DNA from: Alistipes sp.
GTDB taxonomy: Bacteria; Bacteroidota; Bacteroidia; Bacteroidales; Rikenellaceae
NCBI GenBank assembly: GCA_017629615.1
Contig: JAGBWT010000051.1
Coordinates: forward strand, 1 to 13,895
Direction: 5' to 3'
Length of the DNA: 13,895 bases
Shown here: one piece after another, positions 1 to 7,268 of the stretch
How positions within the stretch are numbered: the stretch's first letter is position 1
Layout of the letters: every line of letters starts with the position of its first letter
Made by a program: the position numbers and the translations under genes
The notes under the pieces: generated by a model
Told to the model about the DNA's origin: nothing
The model's database searches: none
What the model saw: only the letters and a program-made list of their open reading frames with translations

Positions 1-705
1 CGTATCGACGTGCTTTGCAGGCAACAGTTCAAGCGAGCCATTTGCCTTGCGGTTAAACTGCATAAAGACGTTGTTCCAAATCTCGATAACCTGCGGGTGG
101 CCCATATTGACCATTTCGCGACCAGGCTTTATGGCAATCTCCTCGTCGTCACGCAAGTCGAAGTGAATCTCGCTACAAGGACCACACGGACCTGTCTCGC
201 CCATCTCCCAGAAGTTGTCGTGCTTGTTACCGCGAATAATATGGTCCTCCGGCAGATATTTCAACCAATAGTCGTAGGCCTCCTGGTCGAATGGAACACC
301 GTCCTCCTCCGAACCCTCGAATACGGTGGCATAGAGACGCTCCTTTGGCAACTTATAGACCTCGGTCAGCAACTCCCAAGCCCAAGCGATAGCCTCGGCC
401 TTGAAGTAGTCGCCAAACGACCAGTTACCAAGCATCTCGAACATCGTATGGTGGTAGGTATCGTGACCAACCTCCTCCAAGTCGTTATGCTTACCCGATA
501 CACGCAGACACTTCTGCGAGTCGGCAGCACGGTTCCATTTACGCGGAGCATTGCCGAGGAAAATATCCTTAAACTGGTTCATACCCGCATTGGTAAACAT
601 CAACGTCGGGTCGCCCTTGACAACCATAGGTGCCGAAGGTACAATTTCGTGGCCTTTACTTGCAAAGAAGTCGAGAAATGCCTGTCTGATTTGGTTTGAT
701 TTCAT
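1..705 (-). CDS. alaS: alanine--tRNA ligase, N-terminal part (cut by window edge)
   Basis: Class II aminoacyl-tRNA synthetase that charges tRNA-Ala with alanine in the cytoplasm. Translating the minus strand from the ATG at 703-705 gives 235 uninterrupted codons to the window edge. The protein begins [20 protein letters not shown], then shows the AlaRS core: [29 protein letters not shown], a [16 protein letters not shown] block, [18 protein letters not shown] (class II motif 2 area) and later [18 protein letters not shown], with VFMQFNR near the edge. These are hallmark stretches of the AlaRS catalytic domain. AlaRS is usually about 870 residues, so roughly three quarters (rest of catalytic domain, editing domain, C-Ala) lies outside. 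It is transcribed away from the M23 operon, with a shared upstream region. Start choice is firm because the first ATG coincides with the conserved N-terminus. Confidence 0.97.
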   Translation of the reverse strand, partial: MKSNQIRQAFLDFFASKGHEIVPSAPMVVKGDPTLMFTNAGMNQFKDIFLGNAPRKWNRAADSQKCLRVSGKHNDLEEVGHDTYHHTMFEMLGNWSFGDYFKAEAIAWAWELLTEVYKLPKERLYATVFEGSEEDGVPFDQEAYDYWLKYLPEDHIIRGNKHDNFWEMGETGPCGPCSEIHFDLRDDEEIAIKPGREMVNMGHPQVIEIWNNVFMQFNRKANGSLELLPAKHVDT

Positions 706-811
706 CTGATTTATAATATTTATTCTTCTATTTTCGTTACTACTTTCGAATCGTATCGAGCCTATTTCGATGATATTTTTCATCGCTACGGCACACCGAT
801 ACTCATTCAGG

Positions 812-842
812 TTGCAAAAGTATAAAATTTACACTAATTTTG
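812..842 (+). promoter_or_regulatory. Bacteroidota-type promoter for the M23-M23-HAD operon
   Basis: A TTG at 812-814 and a TAATTTTG (matches TAnnTTTG) at 835-842 are separated by 20 bases, the spacing expected of the -33/-7 elements used by the Bacteroidota primary sigma factor. Transcription would begin near 848-850. This lies upstream of the first M23 gene and is the only good plus-strand match in the gap. It is a sequence match only; no start site has been measured. Confidence 0.6.
815..822 (-). promoter_or_regulatory. candidate -7 box for alaS
   Basis: On the minus strand this reads TACTTTTG, a perfect TAnnTTTG. It lies about 110 bases upstream of the alaS ATG, giving a leader of roughly 100 bases. 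I see no convincing TTG at the proper distance (around 842-846), so the match rests on the -7 box alone. It touches the -33 element of the divergent M23 promoter, so the two promoters would overlap. Confidence 0.35.
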
Positions 843-903
843 CACCTATATAATTAAGAATATTGCGTTTTTTCGCCACAAAAACAGCAAAAACGACCCC
901 TGC

Positions 904-909
904 GGAGAG
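904..909 (+). promoter_or_regulatory. Shine-Dalgarno-like site that decides the start of the first M23 gene
   Basis: GGAGAG lies 7 bases before the GTG at 917-919. The more upstream in-frame TTG (863) has no such site, and would leave a leader of only about 13 bases behind the predicted promoter. Bacteroidota rely little on Shine-Dalgarno pairing, so this is supportive rather than decisive. Confidence 0.45.
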
Positions 910-916
910 TACGATT

Positions 917-1879
917 GTGACAAACGAGCAAAACAACATACCATCGCCACAAGGTCAAAGTCGCAAAGGCTTTGCCCGATACTCTCTTTTGCGCGAAATT
1001 CTACTCGGCTTTATCGTTATCTCGGTGATAAATCTGGTAGCCTCACACTTTCTCTACACGCCAAAGCTCTACTCTATCGACAACGACAATCGCGAACTCG
1101 TCATCAAGTATAACATTCTGCAAGACCGAATCCGTACTTTGCAGAGCAAAATCGACGATATACGCTACCGAGACCAACACGTCTATCGCATACTCTTCTC
1201 GGCCGATACGCTCAATATCAGCGGCATACACACCGCCTATCCCGATTCAAAATATGCTTCGTTGCAGGGCGACGAATACTCGACTCTGATGGTCGGCACT
1301 TGGCGCGAGATGGACGCACTTGCCCGCTACACCTACGCCGCCTCGCGCTCACTCGACGAGTTGCAGATTTTGGCCAAGAACAAGGAGCGTATGTCGTTTG
1401 CAATTCCGGCAATCTGGCCAATCGACCGCACCCAACTCGAATGGTTCTACTCGTTTGGTATGCGAGCGCGACACCCGATATACAAGACCCGCAAGATGCA
1501 CAAGGGCGTCGATATGTCGTGTAAGCGAGGCGTGCCTGTCTATGCAACGGGCGATGCCGTTGTACAGATGACCGACCAGGGTCGCCGTCGTCGAGGCTAC
1601 GGCCGTCAGGTGTTGCTCAACCACGACTTCGGCTACCAAACCCGCTACGCGCACCTCAACAAGATTTTCGTCAAGAAGGGCGACCGTGTAACCCGAGGTC
1701 AAATCATCGGCGAGGTTGGCTCGACGGGTGGCTCAACAGGCCCACACCTACACTACGAGGTTATATATATGGGTCGCCACGTCAATCCGGTAAACTACTT
1801 CAACCGCAATATGACCAAAGAGGAGTATACGCAACTCATCGAAAATATGAAGCATAATACCGACCTCGAAACCGAATAA
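917..1879 (+). CDS. membrane-anchored M23 family metallopeptidase (first of two)
   Basis: Likely peptidoglycan endopeptidase of the LytM/M23 family, anchored in the inner membrane with its catalytic domain in the periplasm. Counting from the GTG at 917 (320 residues): a positively charged N-terminus, one hydrophobic segment at about 28-46, a probable coiled coil at about 55-90 (QDRIRTLQSKIDDIR), then the M23 domain at about 180-300. The zinc ligands are present: H195 and D199 in HKGVD, and the HLH motif with H277 and H279 in GPHLHYEV, so it is probably active. It ends with the NPVNYF and TKEEY tail common in Bacteroidota M23 proteins. The reading frame is open back to a TTG at 863 (338 residues); I prefer GTG 917 because of its GGAGAG site and more usual leader. 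It is the first gene of an apparent operon, 5 bases before the second M23 gene, and is divergent from alaS. Confidence 0.9.
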   Translation: MTNEQNNIPSPQGQSRKGFARYSLLREILLGFIVISVINLVASHFLYTPKLYSIDNDNRELVIKYNILQDRIRTLQSKIDDIRYRDQHVYRILFSADTLNISGIHTAYPDSKYASLQGDEYSTLMVGTWREMDALARYTYAASRSLDELQILAKNKERMSFAIPAIWPIDRTQLEWFYSFGMRARHPIYKTRKMHKGVDMSCKRGVPVYATGDAVVQMTDQGRRRRGYGRQVLLNHDFGYQTRYAHLNKIFVKKGDRVTRGQIIGEVGSTGGSTGPHLHYEVIYMGRHVNPVNYFNRNMTKEEYTQLIENMKHNTDLETE

Positions 1880-1884
1880 CGACT

Positions 1885-2832
1885 ATGAAACAGCGCGAAG
1901 ATTTGGAGAACAAAGAGCGTCGTACGATACGCAACAACCTGTCACGACTTACCATCAAGTTGCTGACTTGGTTGGGTGCTATCCTCATCTATTTTGCACT
2001 CTTCTCGCTGATGTTCGACACCCCGACCGAGTACCATTTGCGCCACTCGACCGACCGACTTCGCGCCGAATATGACCGACTTTTGGAGCGATACGACTCG
2101 TTGAATTTGGTTGTTGAGAATGACATCGAACGCGACCACAACATATTCGGAATACTCTTCGAATCGACCCCCTACGACTTCAACTCCGACTATGAACAGC
2201 AACGCGTAGCTCTTCACGAGCGATTGCTCGAACAATCAAATCGCAAGATGTATCGCGATATGACCTCGTCGGTAGACCGTCTTGAATCGACACTCACCGA
2301 GTTGGAGACAACCTACTCCACGCTACACTCTCGGCTCGAAGCAATGGGCGACCGACGCAACAACATTCCATCGATACAGCCCGTCATCAACCACAATCTG
2401 ACGCTGCTGACAGCCGGTTATGGTATGTTGATGCACCCATTCTACCGCACACTGCAATCGCACCAGGGCATCGACTACACGATTCCCGAAGGTGAGCGCA
2501 TATTTGCCACAGCCGACGGCACCGTTAAAGAGGTCCTGGGTCGCAATTCGACCTCGGGTATCACGGTCGTAATCGACCACGGCAACGGCTATACCACATC
2601 GTACAGCCACCTGCAAAGCGCAAAGGTTAAACGCCGTCAGAAGGTTCGTCGAGGCGACATCATCGCCCTCTCGGGCAACTCGGGCCTTTCGCTCGCGCCC
2701 CACCTCCACTACGAGGTGCGCTACGAGGGTGTACGCGTAGACCCGATACACTACTTCTTTATGGAGCTTACACCCGACGAGTATCAAAAAATCATACGCA
2801 TAGCTCAATCGGGTATGCAATCATTCGACTAA
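1885..2832 (+). CDS. membrane-anchored M23 family metallopeptidase (second of two)
   Basis: A paralogue of the preceding gene with the same layout, 315 residues. It has a strongly charged N-terminus, a hydrophobic segment at about 26-44, a coiled-coil stretch at about 50-75 (LRAEYDRLLERYDSLN) and a second one at about 125-155, then an M23 domain at about 175-295. The zinc ligands are complete: H193 and D197 in HQGID, and H273 and H275 in APHLHYEV. The inferred role is cutting peptide cross-links in periplasmic peptidoglycan. The N-terminal regions of the two proteins differ much more than the catalytic parts but keep a common RD-x-x-(V/I)-(Y/F)-x-I-LF pattern just after the coiled coil. It starts 5 bases after the upstream stop, so the two are almost surely co-transcribed. 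Why two are needed cannot be read from the sequence; different partners or growth stages are possible. Confidence 0.93.
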   Translation: MKQREDLENKERRTIRNNLSRLTIKLLTWLGAILIYFALFSLMFDTPTEYHLRHSTDRLRAEYDRLLERYDSLNLVVENDIERDHNIFGILFESTPYDFNSDYEQQRVALHERLLEQSNRKMYRDMTSSVDRLESTLTELETTYSTLHSRLEAMGDRRNNIPSIQPVINHNLTLLTAGYGMLMHPFYRTLQSHQGIDYTIPEGERIFATADGTVKEVLGRNSTSGITVVIDHGNGYTTSYSHLQSAKVKRRQKVRRGDIIALSGNSGLSLAPHLHYEVRYEGVRVDPIHYFFMELTPDEYQKIIRIAQSGMQSFD

Positions 2833-2858
2833 CCTGCGCAAACGACAACCGCACGACT

Positions 2859-3422
2859 ATGCAGACCAAACTCCTACTACTCGATTTCGACGGCACGCTC
2901 GCCAACACGGGCCGCGCGAATGCCGTATCCTACATCGAGACACTACGCGAAGAGGGTATCGAGATTGGCTTGGAGGAGTATCGTGAGCGATATTTTGGTA
3001 TGCGTTGCCCCGAATTTCTTGCATCGCTCGGTTTCGACGACCCTCAACATAGAGCGCGTATCCGCCAGCGCAAGGTCGATATCTACCCTTCACATTTCGA
3101 CTTGGTAACACTCAACACTCCACTCTGGAACTTCGTACAAGCCTTTCGCGCTACGGGAGGACGGGCGTGGATTGTATCGACGGGCCACCCCAACAACATT
3201 GCCAACGTGATGCACCACCTCGGCATCGAAGATAGCTTCGACGGCATTTTGACGGGCAATGAGGTCACACACCCCAAGCCACACCCCGAGGCCTTTTTGA
3301 AGGTTATGGAGATAGAGAATGTAAAGCCCGAAGAGACCCTTATTTTCGAGGACTCGGAGATTGGATTGGAGGCAGCCAAAGCGAGCGGTGCAGCCTATAT
3401 CAAGGTTGAGCTCCCATTCTAA
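2859..3422 (+). CDS. HAD family hydrolase, small-cap phosphatase type
   Basis: Probable cytosolic phosphatase or phosphomutase of the haloacid dehalogenase superfamily, 187 residues. Motif I is DFDGTL with nucleophile D9 and acid/base D11. Residues 16-95 form a helical cap region. Motif II is the S107-T108 pair in IVSTGH, motif III is K140 in HPKPHPEAF, and motif IV is the E164-D165-S166 metal site. All catalytic residues are present. This pattern with a helical cap fits the phosphoglycolate phosphatase / beta-phosphoglucomutase group, but the protein is short for that group (usually about 210-220 residues), and the substrate cannot be named. It lies 26 bases behind the second M23 gene on the same strand and probably ends that operon. 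Its stop lies only 12 bases from the stop of the convergent addB-like gene, and no terminator hairpin fits between them. Confidence 0.9.
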   Translation: MQTKLLLLDFDGTLANTGRANAVSYIETLREEGIEIGLEEYRERYFGMRCPEFLASLGFDDPQHRARIRQRKVDIYPSHFDLVTLNTPLWNFVQAFRATGGRAWIVSTGHPNNIANVMHHLGIEDSFDGILTGNEVTHPKPHPEAFLKVMEIENVKPEETLIFEDSEIGLEAAKASGAAYIKVELPF

Positions 3423-3434
3423 CCACCCTGCTAA

Positions 3435-6308
3435 CTACTCTGCCTGACGGGCGCAAATATCGATAAAGTCGCACTTTTGACAAGCCGCGACATCGGCACA
3501 CTGCACAAATGGCAGGCTCGAATCAAACATCTCGGACAACACCGCCTCGACACGCTTTTCGAACTCCTCTTTGAACTGCAAATAGCTATCGCCGCTCGAC
3601 TTTCGCGACTTATCGACAAGCGACGATGTTGCCTGCCCTTCGGTCATAGCACGCACATAGTACAACTCGGGCAACACATCACGCTCCGTATTGTGGTTGA
3701 GCATCATAGCATAGAGCAACGTGTTGATAAAGTTCGACATACGCTCGTCGGCCTTACCATTAAACAGCGCATCGACGCCACCAAATTCGAGAACCGGCCG
3801 ACCGGTCTTGTAGTCTATCACGCGCAACATTCCATTATCGAGCGAGTCGATTCTATCGGAAAAACCTTTGAAGCGAAGGGAGAATTTGCGGCCATCTGAC
3901 TCAAACGGAAAATCGCAAACGACCTCCGCTTCGAGAGCCAACGCAGCAAAATCGTTGCGACGTATATCATATTGCAGCACATTGTCGCGCAGATATCGCA
4001 ACACTATATCTCGAATAATTGCTATTTCGCCCGTGAGCAATACATCTCGCTTTGACGCGCCATTGTAGTAGCACTTTGCGATAGCCTTATTGACAGCCCT
4101 CTCGACACTACCATCGGCTATATTTCGCTTAATCGATTGTGCCGGATTAGCCTCATTGAGCAGTGGTGTGTAGAATAGTTCAGCCGATTTGTGGAAGATA
4201 TTACCAAAGAGCATATTATCCACCTCTTCGGTAAGCTCGTTCTCAACCTTCAACCCCGCAATCGAAGCAAAATAGAACTTCATCGGGCATTGAACATAGC
4301 GCGAAAATGCCGTTGGCGACATTGCCCGCCTTCCATCTGTAAAACCCAGCAGTCTATCCATCACACGCTCGTCCTTTTCGACCGTAAGCGGTGGCGCTGT
4401 TGAGGTATGGACATTTACGCCGACTTTGGTATAGGTTATCGGTATCGAAGTTTCGTATTCCAACTGACGGATATAGCGACTCGGCTCGCCAATACTGCCA
4501 TCGTCCGACGATGAACAATAGAGCAACCAGACTCGCTCGGCACGCTGAATAAGTCGATAGAAGTAGTAGGCATAAACGCCTTCGTGATGCTCCGACGTTG
4601 GCAGGTCGTATCCCATACGGAGATTGTGCGGGATAAACGACGAGTCGGCAATTCGCGCACCAGGGAAGGTTGAATCCGACATCGACAAAACCAACACATT
4701 CCGAAAATCGAGGTTACGCGTTTCGAGAATACCCATTATCTGCAAACCCTCCAACGGCTTTCCGCTAAACGGAATCTTAACACCTTGAAGATGACGACGA
4801 ATAATGACATAGCATACCTTTAACGGCAACTCCATACCACACTTCGACACCATATTGCGAAGACGAACCAACTGCTCGACCGCAAGCGACAAGTATTCGG
4901 AACGATAGCGCACATCACAACCCGAGTATTCGCATTGTGCAACACGACTCAACACCTCAACCAAATAGTCCAGCAATGCATCGCTATCGGTCACAGCCGT
5001 AAAGAGTGCATCGAGCAATGGCGTTGGCGACAACATCGACTTCGGGGCATTAAAGATACGCTCCTCCAAGATTCGTCGACGGATTGCCGCAATCTCGGTT
5101 GGAGCGGTCTCGGCTATATAAGGGTGAGTCAAAAGACCCTCTATATCGACGTGGTAGAATGTCGCATCGCCCTCCCTGTTATGAGCGTGGCTCTGCAACT
5201 CCAAAAGGCGCTCTACGAACGAGTAAGCCAGCGTATTACGCAGTGGATATCCCATCGTAACATTGACTTTACCCAACTCCTCGGGCAGAGCATAGAGCAG
5301 TGGCATCAGCAGATTTTCGTCGGTCAGTACCACTGCCGTATTTTTATCGAGGGGTTGCTGACGGCCCTCCGCATCACGACCGGCAATATCGCGCAAAATC
5401 GAGACTATATGTTTGCATTGCGCAACGGCAGTTGTCGTCGATACGACGTCGATTGACTCGATATTCTTAAAGTTGTCGCACGAAACATCGTCGGCCGAAG
5501 CAAATCGCTCAACATTCTTGGCAACAAACATACCGGCTTCGTGGCGATACAAAGCTCGCGAGTCGGTATAATAGAGGTCGTAGTCCCAATAGAAATCGAC
5601 ACGACAGTTGCGCAACATATAATCCAGCAGCACCTGCTCGCACTTCGACAGCGCGTTAAATCCCGCTATAACATAGCGCGACTCGGTAAGCAGAGGCTCG
5701 GTTGTCGAAGAGATACGGTCGGCAGCCTCGCGGTAAATCATACCCTGATAGCCTATACCCAATTCACGCAGGCGATTGCGATACTCCTCGTATATGGTGG
5801 CAAGCGTACGCCAGATAGCCAAAAATCGGCGCTTCTGCTCCGACACAGGCCCCTCGCCACACAACGCACCCCAGAACTCGCGTACGAAGCGCAGTTGTGA
5901 TGGTGTAAAATAGGACACGTCCGACTCTATCTCCTTGATATCGTATATATTGCGAAACAACATCGAGGCATCGACACAATACTTATCAATCATATCGAAG
6001 TCGGAAATCAGCACCTCGCCCCAATGGTAGAAACGGTCGAAACTCTCGGTGTGGTATTTCGAATAGATGCGATAGAGTTCGACAACCAATCGCAGACGGT
6101 CGGCCGATTGCAGAGTCGCAACCTCCGACATCAGGTCGTCCATCGAAGCGAAACGCGGAGACCACATTGGGTGGTCGGCAATTTTGGAGAGTTCGTCACA
6201 AAAGAAGAGGCGCGCACGTTGCGACGGGAACACTATCGTAAGCGACGAAAGTTCTTCGCCATATTTATTGCTCAAACTATGAGCAACCTCCGACAAAAAG
6301 CTCTCCAT
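3435..6308 (-). CDS. addB: AddB-like PD-(D/E)XK nuclease subunit with iron-sulfur cysteines
   Basis: Second subunit of an AddAB-type helicase-nuclease that resects double-strand DNA ends for RecA loading. Counting from the ATG at 6306-6308 the protein has 957 residues, against roughly 1,160 in Firmicutes AddB. The C-terminal nuclease shows D818 in GFSDRID and D832-Y833-K834 in VIDYKTG. Four cysteines fit the AddB iron-sulfur pattern: C674 in YVQCPMKFYF, then C943, C946 and C952 in a C-x2-C-x5-C arrangement at the very end. The N-terminal helicase-like part begins TIVFPSQRARLFF where Firmicutes AddB carries a Walker A; no P-loop is visible, so this subunit probably does not hydrolyse ATP. A GTG two codons upstream (6312-6314) would overlap the preceding stop and is a possible alternative start. 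It lies 5 bases behind the GIN-domain gene and is divergent from addA. Confidence 0.88.
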   Translation of the reverse strand: MESFLSEVAHSLSNKYGEELSSLTIVFPSQRARLFFCDELSKIADHPMWSPRFASMDDLMSEVATLQSADRLRLVVELYRIYSKYHTESFDRFYHWGEVLISDFDMIDKYCVDASMLFRNIYDIKEIESDVSYFTPSQLRFVREFWGALCGEGPVSEQKRRFLAIWRTLATIYEEYRNRLRELGIGYQGMIYREAADRISSTTEPLLTESRYVIAGFNALSKCEQVLLDYMLRNCRVDFYWDYDLYYTDSRALYRHEAGMFVAKNVERFASADDVSCDNFKNIESIDVVSTTTAVAQCKHIVSILRDIAGRDAEGRQQPLDKNTAVVLTDENLLMPLLYALPEELGKVNVTMGYPLRNTLAYSFVERLLELQSHAHNREGDATFYHVDIEGLLTHPYIAETAPTEIAAIRRRILEERIFNAPKSMLSPTPLLDALFTAVTDSDALLDYLVEVLSRVAQCEYSGCDVRYRSEYLSLAVEQLVRLRNMVSKCGMELPLKVCYVIIRRHLQGVKIPFSGKPLEGLQIMGILETRNLDFRNVLVLSMSDSTFPGARIADSSFIPHNLRMGYDLPTSEHHEGVYAYYFYRLIQRAERVWLLYCSSSDDGSIGEPSRYIRQLEYETSIPITYTKVGVNVHTSTAPPLTVEKDERVMDRLLGFTDGRRAMSPTAFSRYVQCPMKFYFASIAGLKVENELTEEVDNMLFGNIFHKSAELFYTPLLNEANPAQSIKRNIADGSVERAVNKAIAKCYYNGASKRDVLLTGEIAIIRDIVLRYLRDNVLQYDIRRNDFAALALEAEVVCDFPFESDGRKFSLRFKGFSDRIDSLDNGMLRVIDYKTGRPVLEFGGVDALFNGKADERMSNFINTLLYAMMLNHNTERDVLPELYYVRAMTEGQATSSLVDKSRKSSGDSYLQFKEEFEKRVEAVLSEMFDSSLPFVQCADVAACQKCDFIDICARQAE

Positions 6309-6313
6309 AACCA

Positions 6314-7081
6314 CTAATCAACAGCCACAATATCGCCGCCAAAGAGCGAGTTGCGATTGCGAATAATACGAGGGTGACCCTTATAGAATAGTTTTGCCGA
6401 GGTCGAGGTAACAGCCTCCAATCGCTCGGTGACGGTCATCTTCAACTCGGCACCGTGCGAAGCATTGACATTGAGAGCAACTGTTTCGAGCGCAAATGCA
6501 TCGACCTTTGCGGTCGATACCTCGATTTTGAAATATCGCGACCGACCACTCAAAATCAATGCACTCTTACCTGTACACTCCACACTTGCATCGAGCGTCT
6601 CTATCGGCAAGGTTAGCACTGCGCCACCCGAAACCGAGACATCGAGGATATTGCCCTTAACTGTGTCCTCGAATTTGGCCGTTGCGTGGGAGACTTTTAT
6701 AAAATCGAGGTTCATAAAATAGAGCGTCACCTCGGTCTGCGCTGTGGTAAGTTTTGTATCGAAACGCTCGGTGATATTCAGCACCCCGTTCTTATCGATT
6801 GTCGCACGGAAACGCGATGCGAGATTACCCTTCGTATCATATACGATTTTCAACTCCTCGGGCGATGTAACCCTCTTGAAACGGATTGTCATCGGACCAT
6901 CGACCGACACCTTCGTAAACGGTGCAAGCCAATCGGTTTTAGGAACCGACACCGCAGCGGCTTGTGCAGCGGCAACCAACGTCGAATCGGCACCAACAGG
7001 AGTGAACCCCTCCCTCGTCTGACCCATTGCGATTGGGGCCACAGCGAGGAGCAACATCAATATCATAAATCTACACTTCAT
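6314..7081 (-). CDS. secreted GIN-domain (DUF2807-like) protein
   Basis: A 255-residue exported protein of unknown function. It starts MKCRF, followed by a hydrophobic signal peptide (about residues 5-20, ending near AMG before QTREG) without a lipobox cysteine, so it is probably periplasmic or released. The rest is a repetitive beta-rich chain with alternating residues (for example KVSVDGPMTIRFKR, ILDVSVSGGAVLTL, LNVNASHGAELKMTV), as in the head GIN domain (DUF2807) of Bacteroidota, which forms a beta-solenoid-like fold. No catalytic motif is visible. The frame stays open to 7150, but that extension carries charged residues ahead of the signal peptide and is unlikely to be used. The stop lies 5 bases before the addB ATG, so the two are probably co-transcribed even though no functional link is known. 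I found no convincing promoter on this strand. Confidence 0.8.
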   Translation of the reverse strand: MKCRFMILMLLLAVAPIAMGQTREGFTPVGADSTLVAAAQAAAVSVPKTDWLAPFTKVSVDGPMTIRFKRVTSPEELKIVYDTKGNLASRFRATIDKNGVLNITERFDTKLTTAQTEVTLYFMNLDFIKVSHATAKFEDTVKGNILDVSVSGGAVLTLPIETLDASVECTGKSALILSGRSRYFKIEVSTAKVDAFALETVALNVNASHGAELKMTVTERLEAVTSTSAKLFYKGHPRIIRNRNSLFGGDIVAVD

Positions 7082-7252
7082 AATCAACTTCTTTAATTTC
7101 GAGTAGGAAAGATAGTGCTTTTTTTGCAAACAGCCAACTATCGTGGCCAAAAAAATAGATTTGCGACCGCTCCCACGCCTTCTTTGTCCAAACTTTTTGA
7201 GTTTTTAGGCAAAAGATTTGGCGCAAGACGTTCGATTTTACGATGAAATCGT

Positions 7253-7260
7253 TATCTTTG
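7253..7260 (+). promoter_or_regulatory. candidate -7 box for addA, 8 bases before its ATG
   Basis: TATCTTTG matches the Bacteroidota -7 consensus TAnnTTTG exactly. The expected -33 TTG is missing; the nearest sequence at a fitting distance is TTCG at 7231-7234. If it is used, the transcript would start at or next to the addA ATG (7269) and be almost leaderless. The chance of a single 8-base match with two free positions is not negligible, so this is tentative. Confidence 0.35.
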
Positions 7261-7268
7261 TCGATAAG

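Noticed and set aside
10..699. Long plus-strand open frame of 229 codons opposite alaS.
   Set aside because: It lies wholly antisense to a fully conserved AlaRS coding sequence and its translation shows no domain; it arises from the codon use of alaS.
2323..2820. Antisense open frame of 165 codons within the second M23 gene.
   Set aside because: The plus strand encodes the intact M23 domain; the antisense product has no recognisable feature or start context.
4935..5456. Plus-strand open frame of 173 codons within the addB-like gene.
   Set aside because: It is a shadow of the minus-strand gene and has no family resemblance.
7082..7150. Upstream extension of the GIN-domain protein by 23 residues.
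   Set aside because: It would bury the signal peptide behind a charged stretch; the ATG at 7079-7081 gives a typical signal peptide.
7156..7163. TAGATTTG as an alternative plus-strand promoter box for addA.
   Set aside because: It fits TAnnTTTG, but the nearest TTG upstream is 29 bases away, so it is not convincing; it stays possible if the addA transcript has a leader of about 100 bases.
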